Assembly: GCA_030150585.1 (NCBI GenBank)
Contig: JASLFM010000316.1
Location: 1-5,380 of the forward strand
Direction: 5' to 3'
DNA length: 5,380 nt
Source: Acidovorax sp.
GTDB lineage: Bacteria; Pseudomonadota; Gammaproteobacteria; Burkholderiales; Burkholderiaceae_C
The first letter of the stretch is position 1. Each line of letters opens with the position of its first letter. This document shows, piece after piece, positions 1 to 5,380 of the stretch. The notes beneath the pieces were generated by a model. That model was not told where the DNA came from. It ran no database searches and worked only from the letters and a program-made list of their open reading frames with translations. The position numbers and the translations under genes were made by a program.

Positions 1-1154
1 TGCTGCCCCGTGAGCCTGGCGTGCTCGCGGCCCGCGTAGCGGTCCGTCATGCCAGCGATGAAATCGGCCACCACGCGCGCCCGGGCATCGGCGCTCTCGG
101 CGGCCTGGGCACGGGCGGCAAAGCGCGGCTTCATGGCGCCCGGCTCGGCCAGGTAGGCCGCAAACAGGTCGCGCACCACCTGCTTGGCACGGCCCGTCAT
201 CTCCATCACCTGCGGATGGCGGTACAGGTTGCGGAACAGAAAGCGCTTGAGCTCCTGCGACTGCGAGCGCATGGCGGTGCTGAAGCCCACGGTGGCCGGC
301 GCGGCGCGCACCGCGTCCACGCTGGCAGGCCGGACCTGGTCCAGCGCCTGCTGCGTGGCATCGATCACGTCGTACACCTGGGCACTCAACATGCGGCGGA
401 TGGCCTCATTCAGCAGCCGGCGCTGCGACTGGGCCTCGCGCAGACCGGGGTACTCGGCCTGGGCCTCGGTGCGGTAGCGGTCGAACAGGGGCACCTCCTG
501 CAATTGCGCCAGCGTCAGCAGGCCGGAGCGCACGCCATCGTCGATGTCGTGCGCGTTGTAGGCGATCTCGTCGGCGAGGTTGCAGAGCTGGGCTTCCAGG
601 CTCGGCTGCTGCCGCAGCAAGAAGCGCTGCCCGACGCCGCCGGGTTCCTGCGCCTCCAGCTCGCGTGCATGGACCTGGGAGCAATGCTTGAGGATGCCCT
701 CACGCGCCTCGAAGGTGAGGTTCAGGCCGTCGAACGCAGGGTAGCGCTCTTCGAGCCGGTCCACCACGTGCAGGCTCTGCAGGTTGTGCTCGAAGCCTCC
801 ATGGGCGGCCATGCAGTCGTGCAGCGCATCCTGGCCCGCATGCCCGAAGGGCGTGTGCCCCAGGTCGTGCGCAAGCGAAATCGCTTCCACCAGATCCTCG
901 TTGATCCGCAGCGAGCGCGCGATGGAGCGCCCCAACTGCGCCACCTCCAGCGAGTGCGTGAGACGCGTGCGGAACAGGTCGCCCTCGTGGTTCAGGAACA
1001 CCTGGGTTTTGTAGACCAGCCGCCGAAAGGCCGTGGAGTGCACGATGCGGTCCCTGTCGCGCTGGTACTCGGTGCGCGTGGGGGCAGGCGGTTCGGCATG
1101 GCGGCGCCCGCGCGATCGCGCGGGGTCGCAGGCGTAGGGAGCCAGGGAGGGCAT
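1..1154 (-). CDS. dgt: dGTPase-like deoxynucleoside triphosphate triphosphohydrolase (3' end cut by window)
   Basis: Members of this HD-domain family hydrolyse dNTPs to the deoxynucleoside and inorganic triphosphate in the cytoplasm, adjusting dNTP pools; proteins of this subfamily often act on more than dGTP. The window shows 384 residues. The HD metal-site motifs are visible: H67 in RTRLTHSLEV, H96-D97 in AHDLGHTPFGH, and a last aspartate, probably D195, in LADEIAYNAHDIDD. The N-terminal block RTEYQRDRDRIVHSTAFRRL (residues 27-46) is also typical. The visible end, FIAGMTDRYAGREHARL, is the usual C-terminal signature, so only a few residues should be missing. ATG at 1154 is the only ATG, GTG or TTG in frame after the upstream stop at 1202-1200. 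No good Shine-Dalgarno sequence precedes it; a GGA lies about 11 bases upstream. It follows aroB by 52 bases, and that spacer is a repeat. The family is certain; the true substrate range cannot be read from sequence. Confidence 0.95.
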   Translation of the reverse strand, partial: MPSLAPYACDPARSRGRRHAEPPAPTRTEYQRDRDRIVHSTAFRRLVYKTQVFLNHEGDLFRTRLTHSLEVAQLGRSIARSLRINEDLVEAISLAHDLGHTPFGHAGQDALHDCMAAHGGFEHNLQSLHVVDRLEERYPAFDGLNLTFEAREGILKHCSQVHARELEAQEPGGVGQRFLLRQQPSLEAQLCNLADEIAYNAHDIDDGVRSGLLTLAQLQEVPLFDRYRTEAQAEYPGLREAQSQRRLLNEAIRRMLSAQVYDVIDATQQALDQVRPASVDAVRAAPATVGFSTAMRSQSQELKRFLFRNLYRHPQVMEMTGRAKQVVRDLFAAYLAEPGAMKPRFAARAQAAESADARARVVADFIAGMTDRYAGREHARLTGQ

Positions 1155-1158
1155 ATGA

Positions 1159-1206
1159 AGAGAATCCGGCTCTAGCGCACGCCTAGCGGGCGCTTTCAGC
1201 TATCGA
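1159..1206. repeat. Comamonadaceae-type palindromic intergenic repeat, degenerate copy
   Basis: The spacer between aroB and dgt carries an imperfect inverted repeat. AGCGC (1174-1178) pairs with GCGCT (1190-1194), and CGC (1180-1182) pairs with GCG (1186-1188), with one mismatch between the arms and a 3-base loop. On the minus strand the flanks read ATAGCTG before the hairpin and TAGAGCC after it. From memory, Acidovorax and related genomes contain many intergenic elements of the form GATAGCTG-n-AGCGCTT ... AAGCGCTAGAGGC, and this looks like a diverged member with the arms, loop and flanks in the right order. The aroB stop codon lies at its edge. It could form a stem-loop in the aroB-dgt transcript. 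There is no T run, so it is not a standard terminator. The family assignment is recall, not a search result. Confidence 0.6.
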
Positions 1207-2325
1207 TCAAGGAGCGCAGCAGGCATCGATCACCGAGCGCACCAGCGCATCGGGCGCGGGTCGCACAGCTGCCTGTCCAGGACCGTCGATCACCACGAAG
1301 CGGATTTCGCCGCCCTCGGCCTTCTTGTCGACACGCATGAGCTGCAGGTAGCGGCCCGCGTTGTCCTGAGCGTCCAGCACCGCGCCGCGCACGGGCAGCC
1401 CCGCGCGCTCGATGAGCGCCGTGAGCCGCTGCACGAAAGCAGCGTCCACGAGCCCAAGGCGGCGCGACAGTTCGGCCGCCATCACCATGCCGGCACCTAC
1501 ACCCTCTCCGTGCAGCCAAGCCCCATAGCCCATGCCCGCCTCGATGGCGTGGCCGAAGGTGTGGCCGAAATTCAGGATGGCGCGCAGGCCGGACTCGCGC
1601 TCGTCCTGGCCCACGACCCAGGCCTTGATCTCGCAACTGCGGCGCACCGCGTAGGCCAACGCAGCACGGTCGCGCGCCATCAAGGCGCCGATGTTTGCTT
1701 CAAGCCAGTCGAAGAACGCCATGTCCGCGATGGGTCCGTACTTGATCACCTCCGCCAACCCCGCGCTGAACTCTCGGGGCGGCAATGTGTCGAGCACACC
1801 GAGGTCGCACACCACCAACTGCGGCTGGTAGAAAGCCCCGATCATGTTCTTGCCCAGCGGGTGGTTGATGGCCGTTTTGCCGCCCACCGAAGAATCCACC
1901 TGCGCGAGCAGCGTAGTGGGCACTTGCACGAAGGGTACGCCACGCATGTAGCTCGCGGCGGCATAACCGCACATGTCGCCCACCACACCTCCACCGAGGG
2001 CAAACAGCACGGTCTTGCGGTCACAGCCGTTGGCGAGCAAGGTATCAAAGATCTGCTGCAGGGTCTGCCAGTTCTTGTTCGCTTCGCCATCGGGAAGCTG
2101 CACTTCGTGGATCTGCGCGAACCGCCCTTGCAAGGCCGATCGCAATGCCGCTGCATACAGCGGGGCCACCGTGGTGTTGGAAACCACCAGGGCCGCGCTG
2201 GCAGACGGCAGCCCGGCATAGGTGGCAGCATCTTCAAGCAGCCCCTCGCCAATGGCGATATGGTAGCTACGCGCTCCCAGGTCGATCGGGACGTTATGTG
2301 CAGTGGAGGGCATGGACGAATTCAC
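1207..2325 (-). CDS. aroB: 3-dehydroquinate synthase
   Basis: AroB is the second enzyme of the shikimate pathway. It converts DAHP to 3-dehydroquinate in the cytoplasm, using NAD and a divalent metal. The 372 residues match the usual length of about 360. The NAD-binding stretch GGGVVGDMCGY is at 111-121. VPTTLLAQVDSSVGGKTAIN (135-154) and PLGKNMIGAFYQP follow. The metal ligands are E192 (AEVIKYGP), H255 (NFGHTFGH) and H272 (LHGEGV), with the same spacing as in well-studied AroB proteins. The start is uncertain: GTG at 2325 lies three bases after the aroK stop, while ATG at 2313 would give 368 residues. Neither has a clear Shine-Dalgarno sequence, and family similarity begins only after both, near VPIDLG. 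Translational coupling to aroK is likely for either start. Nothing in the sequence suggests loss of activity. Confidence 0.97.
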   Translation of the reverse strand: MNSSMPSTAHNVPIDLGARSYHIAIGEGLLEDAATYAGLPSASAALVVSNTTVAPLYAAALRSALQGRFAQIHEVQLPDGEANKNWQTLQQIFDTLLANGCDRKTVLFALGGGVVGDMCGYAAASYMRGVPFVQVPTTLLAQVDSSVGGKTAINHPLGKNMIGAFYQPQLVVCDLGVLDTLPPREFSAGLAEVIKYGPIADMAFFDWLEANIGALMARDRAALAYAVRRSCEIKAWVVGQDERESGLRAILNFGHTFGHAIEAGMGYGAWLHGEGVGAGMVMAAELSRRLGLVDAAFVQRLTALIERAGLPVRGAVLDAQDNAGRYLQLMRVDKKAEGGEIRFVVIDGPGQAAVRPAPDALVRSVIDACCAP

Positions 2326-2328
2326 AGC

Positions 2329-2880
2329 TCACGAATGGGGAGGCGCGCCTTCCGCCCCTCCTCCAGCGGCCCATTGTGCCTGCTCCAGCTGCATGGAGAT
2401 CAGATTCACGACCGTCGCCGCCGAACCATGGCCCGCATCAACCACCGTGTGGGCCACTTCGCGGTACAGCGGGTCGCGGGTGGCATGCAGGTCGCGCAAG
2501 CGCTGCAATGGATCTTCCACCTGCAGCAAGGGGCGCTTGGTGTCGTGCCTGACGCGCCGCATGATTTCCTCGGGCGTAGCCTTGAGGTACACCACGTGCG
2601 CCGCAGCCCGCATGGCCATGCGGTTTGCTTGCCGCAGCACGGCACCACCGCCTGTCGCCAGCACGCCACCGGGCTGCCTGCCCAGCAGATCTGCCAGGAC
2701 CTCCTGCTCGACGTCTCTGAACGCAGCCTCGCCATGGCTGTCGAAATAGCCGCGGATGCTGCAGCCCAGGCGGGTTTCGATCACATGGTCTGAGTCACTG
2801 AAATCCAGGTGAAGCCTGCGGGCCAGCAGGCGGCCGATAGTGGATTTGCCGCAGCCGGGCATGCCTACGAGAACGATCAT
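2329..2880 (-). CDS. aroK: Shikimate kinase
   Basis: AroK phosphorylates shikimate to shikimate 3-phosphate with ATP in the cytoplasm. The 183 residues carry the full set of motifs. The Walker A loop is GMPGCGKST (6-14), the shikimate and Mg site is DSD (29-31), and FR (54-55) and GGG (77-79) contact substrate. The lid region holds R116 in KRPLL, and RDPLYRE (135-141) is the adenine-side motif. A tail rich in Gly, Ala and Pro follows residue 168 and is probably disordered. ATG at 2880 is the first usable start after an in-frame stop at 2931-2929, and the next Met (residue 7) lies inside the P-loop, so the start is firm. Its oddity is that the ATG directly follows the T7 tail of an intrinsic terminator. 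aroB follows three bases after its TGA, so the two are surely one operon. Confidence 0.96.
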   Translation of the reverse strand: MIVLVGMPGCGKSTIGRLLARRLHLDFSDSDHVIETRLGCSIRGYFDSHGEAAFRDVEQEVLADLLGRQPGGVLATGGGAVLRQANRMAMRAAAHVVYLKATPEEIMRRVRHDTKRPLLQVEDPLQRLRDLHATRDPLYREVAHTVVDAGHGSAATVVNLISMQLEQAQWAAGGGAEGAPPHS

Positions 2881-2907
2881 AAAAAAATCCCCGGGCGCGC
2901 CGGGGAT
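2881..2907 (-). terminator. Rho-independent terminator after the lipoprotein gene, abutting aroK
   Basis: On the minus strand an 8-bp perfect stem (ATCCCCGG at 2907-2900 pairing with CCGGGGAT at 2894-2887) closes a 5-base loop and runs straight into seven T residues (2887-2881, the first of which also closes the stem). This is a textbook intrinsic terminator, 49 bases after the lipoprotein stop codon. The last T is immediately followed by the aroK ATG at 2880. Transcription from the pil side should therefore end at or just before aroK unless termination is partial. A weaker GC-poor stem (2924-2941, GGCT loop, ending in TTTT) lies just upstream and might add to the effect. No clear promoter for aroK is visible between the lipoprotein stop and the hairpin. 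Confidence 0.85.
2888..2892 (-). promoter_or_regulatory. Candidate aroK ribosome binding site inside the terminator stem
   Basis: Read on the minus strand, GGGGA ends seven bases (the T7 run) before the aroK ATG. It is the only purine-rich stretch at a suitable distance. It pairs imperfectly with the 16S rRNA tail (GGGG with one G-U pair). These bases are also the 3' arm of the terminator hairpin, so when the hairpin is folded the site would be hidden. This is inference from position only; aroK could instead use a weak or leaderless start. Confidence 0.35.
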
Positions 2908-2956
2908 GGATTGGGTTAAGGGAAAAGCTCAGCCGAGCCTTCCCGAGACCAGCGCG

Positions 2957-4519
2957 TCAGGGCCTGCAAGTGCCTGTGCCGTTGCCAATGACGAGTTGGA
3001 CCTTGCGCATCGTGGACGCTCCGCCACGGTTTGCAGTGATGAAAAATGCTCCGCTCGTGCAATCCTGCAAGGCAGGTGCGGCAAGGGCATTCGCCCAAGT
3101 GATGGATAGGATGCCAGGTCCGGTCAGATTAAGCCATGTTGGATTTTGGACCATGCTCCAGGTCGCATCTCCCGTACCCGGCCCTGACACAGACAACACA
3201 TATTGATAGAAAAACGCAGGCAGTGGCGAGGGTGCAGGCGAGGCCGGATTGGCGATCGCCAGCGAGCATGCCGTGTTCACATCCGAACCGCAGCCGTTCA
3301 AATTGATCGACAGCGGGTTCACGGTGGGGTCCGAGGTCGTCGGAGTCGCAGCAATCACCAAGCCAAAGTTCCCAGTAGCTGCCACTCCTCGACTATCCGT
3401 AACACGCACGGAGATATTGAAAGTTCCTGGGAGCTTCACGGAGGGGGTACCACTCAATATGCCCGAAGAGCTCAGGCTCAGGCCATCCGGCAAAGCGCCC
3501 AAGGTCGTCCACGTGTACGGCGCCACACCACCCGTCGCACTGAATGCATAGCTGTAGGCCAAACCGTTGGTTGCACCAGGCGGTGTTCCCACGAGTGCCA
3601 ATGGATCCGGAGCGGGAGCAGCAGGATTACCCGCAGTCACAGACACGGCAAGAAGCTGGACAATGGGGTCTTGGATACCGTTGGTCACATCATTATCGAA
3701 ACGGTCGGCCGTCATCTCCAGCAGGATCGCGCCTTCATTGGGGCCACTCGCAAGAGAAAACAACCCCACGCCACCGGTGGTACTGACCTGCACGACGCTG
3801 CCACTTTGAGAGCCTGACATCAGGCGCGCGCCACTGGAAGCCCCTCCGGAGGCAATGGCTACCTGCAAATTGGCCTTGGCAGAGGTAGGTACAGGTTGAT
3901 TGGCATCATCAAGCACTTGGGCCTGAATGGCCGTGCTCGTTCGCACGTTGTTTGCATTGCCTTGCGTACCCAGGGTGGGGTATGTTGCGACGGCCGCGAT
4001 GCTGGCGGCCCGCCCTGTGGCTGCGCCGACAGTAATGTCCACGCTAGCCGACTTCTGCTGCTTGTCGCGTGGATCGGTCACCGAGCAAGTGATCCGTGCA
4101 GAACCGGCCTGATTCCCTGCATGAAAGTGGAAAGAACTTCCCCCAGAATTAGCGCCCAGCGTAATACTGCGATAGGCCAACGGTGCTTTGGTATCGGGAT
4201 CTTCATGCGCCGGATCCCCATCAAGATAGTAAAGCACCCCGGAGTTCAAACCTCCAGCAACGTTGCATCCGAAAATACTATCCCCCCCTGGAATAGGCTG
4301 CCCACCCACGGTCGCCTGCACGTATAAGGTAGTAGTGAAAGGCGCATACACGCCTTGTCCCACGGGGTAGTTCGTCACATTAACGGGCAATTGCGTCTTG
4401 TCCGCTCGCAGCGTGATTTGGTATTCGGCAGAAACTGTCCCTGAACTGCCGCCACCACCTCCGCAAGCAGACAACCCCGCAACCAATACCAACGCAAGAA
4501 ACTTAAAGCCTTTTCTCAT
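2957..4519 (-). CDS. Exported lipoprotein with Ig-like domains, function unknown
   Basis: I do not recognise a named gene. The 520-residue product has a lipoprotein signal peptide: basic MRKGFK, a hydrophobic core (7-15), then the lipobox LSAC with the lipidated Cys at 19. A flexible GGGGGSSG stretch (20-27) follows. No acidic residue sits at +2, so outer-membrane sorting is likely. The mature part is all beta in character. Residues 31-165 look like one Ig-like unit; 170-297 resemble a bacterial Big_1-type domain (QAQVLDDANQPV). Residues 305-390 are a clear putative-Ig (He_PIG) domain with LPDGLSL and SGILSGTP. A last beta domain spans about 400-520. Six further Cys may form disulfides. ATG at 4519 is chosen because AGGA lies six bases upstream and it gives a compact signal peptide; 4522 is possible, and a GTG at 4561 would overlap pilQ. 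It follows pilQ by 25 bases and is probably co-transcribed. A surface or pilus-related role is inferred from position only. Confidence 0.85.
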   Translation of the reverse strand: MRKGFKFLALVLVAGLSACGGGGGSSGTVSAEYQITLRADKTQLPVNVTNYPVGQGVYAPFTTTLYVQATVGGQPIPGGDSIFGCNVAGGLNSGVLYYLDGDPAHEDPDTKAPLAYRSITLGANSGGSSFHFHAGNQAGSARITCSVTDPRDKQQKSASVDITVGAATGRAASIAAVATYPTLGTQGNANNVRTSTAIQAQVLDDANQPVPTSAKANLQVAIASGGASSGARLMSGSQSGSVVQVSTTGGVGLFSLASGPNEGAILLEMTADRFDNDVTNGIQDPIVQLLAVSVTAGNPAAPAPDPLALVGTPPGATNGLAYSYAFSATGGVAPYTWTTLGALPDGLSLSSSGILSGTPSVKLPGTFNISVRVTDSRGVAATGNFGLVIAATPTTSDPTVNPLSINLNGCGSDVNTACSLAIANPASPAPSPLPAFFYQYVLSVSGPGTGDATWSMVQNPTWLNLTGPGILSITWANALAAPALQDCTSGAFFITANRGGASTMRKVQLVIGNGTGTCRP

Positions 4520-4525
4520 CATTTG

Positions 4526-4529
4526 TCCT
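4526..4529 (-). promoter_or_regulatory. Ribosome binding site of the lipoprotein gene
   Basis: AGGA on the minus strand lies six bases before ATG 4519 and only three before the adjacent ATG 4522. Normal spacing therefore favours 4519. The site is in the 25-base gap after the pilQ stop, so the gene can be translated on its own from the pilQ transcript. Confidence 0.65.
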
Positions 4530-4544
4530 ATATACGATAAACCA

Positions 4545-5380
4545 TCAACGGCCAGCCACACGATCGGCGATCATCTTGGGAGTAATGAAAACCAGCACCT
4601 CCCGCTTGGTAGATTCACGCGTACGGCTCTTAAACAAGTTACCCATCACAGGAACATCCCCCAGGAAAGGTATCTTATTTTCTTGATTGGTTTCTTCCAT
4701 CTCAAAAATACCACCAATAACTACCGTCCCCCCGTTTTCCACCAACACCTGCGTTTTGATGTGCTTGGTATCAATAGCCACCCCCTGGGTCGTAGTTTCC
4801 CCTCGGCTGTCCTTATTAACATCCAAATCAAGAATAATGTTGCCTTCAGGCGTAATTTGTGGCGTCACCTCTAGCTTCAAAACCGCCTTCTTGAACGCAA
4901 TAGTAGTTGCCCCATTGGGAGCAGTCACCGTATAGGGATACTCTGTACCTTGCTCAATCAAGGCCTTTGTCTGATCAGCCGTAATCAGGCGGGGGCTAGA
5001 AACGACGCGCCCCTTACCATCAGCTTCCATAGCCGATAGCTCCAAGGTGAGAAAACGATTGGCTGCAGAATTAAAAATGGAGAGAGCAAAGGAACCTACG
5101 GCACTCGTGGTAGAGAGCCGAGCGGGCAGATTTACAAAGCTACCTGCAGGGTCAGTAGTCGTACCCGCCCCACTAGAGCCCACTGCATTTGCATAATTTG
5201 TTCCCCATGCGACGCGGTTGTTACCCCCGAGGCTGTAACCACCATCCCCCCCCCGTGCTGCACGCAAATCCGAAGCGCCAAGCTTCACACCCAAAGATCG
5301 ACCAAAAGTGTCGCGCGCCTCCACAATGCGCGCTTCGATGAGCACTTGGCGCATAGGAACATCCAATGAAGCCAATAGCT
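4545..5380 (-). CDS. pilQ: Type IV pilus secretin PilQ, C-terminal part (5' end cut by window)
   Basis: PilQ forms the multimeric outer-membrane pore through which type IV pili are extended and retracted; it serves twitching, adhesion and often DNA uptake. The roughly 277 visible residues begin at the junction of the last N domain and the secretin domain (LLASLDVPMRQVLIEARIVEA). They then cover the whole secretin core: VVSSPRLITADQTKALIEQGTEYPY, VTPQITPEGNIILDLDVNKD and the terminal FITPKMI. Bases 4632-4733 encode a full match to the general secretin signature, from GGTVVIGGI through IPFLGDVPVMGNLF. The N-terminal signal peptide and AMIN/secretin-N regions lie outside the window, and the first Met-like codon here (TTG at 5375) is internal. 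The variable loop after ARGG is Gly/Ser/Asn-rich and contains a run of nine G. GC content is much lower than in aroK and dgt. Assignment to PilQ rather than a type II GspD rests on the C-terminal sequence and the aroK-aroB neighbourhood. Confidence 0.95.
   Translation of the reverse strand, partial: LLASLDVPMRQVLIEARIVEARDTFGRSLGVKLGASDLRAARGGDGGYSLGGNNRVAWGTNYANAVGSSGAGTTTDPAGSFVNLPARLSTTSAVGSFALSIFNSAANRFLTLELSAMEADGKGRVVSSPRLITADQTKALIEQGTEYPYTVTAPNGATTIAFKKAVLKLEVTPQITPEGNIILDLDVNKDSRGETTTQGVAIDTKHIKTQVLVENGGTVVIGGIFEMEETNQENKIPFLGDVPVMGNLFKSRTRESTKREVLVFITPKMIADRVAGR

Noticed and set aside
21..1175. Open frame of 384 codons on the plus strand opposite dgt
   Set aside because: It is a mirror of the GC-rich dgt codons, is Arg/His/Gly/Leu-rich with no recognisable domain, and the minus-strand frame has full HD-domain motifs.
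1510..2793. Open frame of 427 codons on the plus strand across aroB and aroK
   Set aside because: It spans two well-supported genes antisense, crosses their junction, and its translation is low-complexity His/Gln/Arg/Gly with no family features.
2924..2941. Second terminator-like hairpin before the main one
   Set aside because: The stem has only four strong pairs plus a G-U and A-U pairs, and the T run is used up in the stem. It may assist, but cannot be called a terminator alone.
3203..3817. Plus-strand open frames inside the lipoprotein gene
   Set aside because: The translation is basic and Arg-rich with no domain, whereas the opposite strand gives a signal peptide and Ig-like domains.
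4523..4544. TATATA motif as a -10 promoter for the lipoprotein gene
   Set aside because: No -35 element lies at a proper distance; the nearest TTGATG is far too close. The motif lies in an AT-rich spacer inside an apparent operon.
4520..4561. Longer lipoprotein start at GTG 4561
   Set aside because: It would add 14 residues before the signal peptide and overlap pilQ. The AGGA at 4526-4529 fits the ATG at 4519.

Overview
The window looks like chromosomal DNA of a GC-rich betaproteobacterium, most likely Comamonadaceae (Acidovorax and relatives). This rests on three things: the gene order pilQ ... aroK-aroB-dgt, the style of the proteins, and a short palindromic intergenic repeat that I recognise from that family. 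No species call can be made. All five genes are read on the minus strand, so transcription runs from high to low coordinates. Both end genes are cut by the window edges, and no stretch longer than about 80 bases lacks a gene.

In transcription order: (1) the C-terminal secretin half of pilQ, the outer-membrane pore of type IV pili (4545-5380). (2) After 25 bases, a gene for an exported lipoprotein of about 520 residues with immunoglobulin-like domains (2957-4519), which I cannot assign to a known function. (3) A strong intrinsic terminator (2881-2907) whose T run touches the start codon of the next gene. (4) aroK, shikimate kinase (2329-2880), and aroB, 3-dehydroquinate synthase (1207-2325), separated by three bases; these are two steps of the shikimate (aromatic amino acid) pathway. 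(5) A 50-base spacer filled by a degenerate palindromic repeat (about 1159-1206). (6) dgt, an HD-domain dNTP triphosphohydrolase (1-1154, last residues missing).

The pil-aroK-aroB-dgt arrangement is ordinary for proteobacteria. The less ordinary parts are the Ig-domain lipoprotein between pilQ and aroK, the terminator fused to the aroK start, and a clear drop in GC content in the pilQ and lipoprotein part. Counted 60-base lines there mostly give 40-60% GC, against about 65-70% in lines from aroK and dgt. I see no mobile element, CRISPR array, tRNA or rRNA, and no convincing new multi-gene system. The lipoprotein is the best candidate for undescribed biology.
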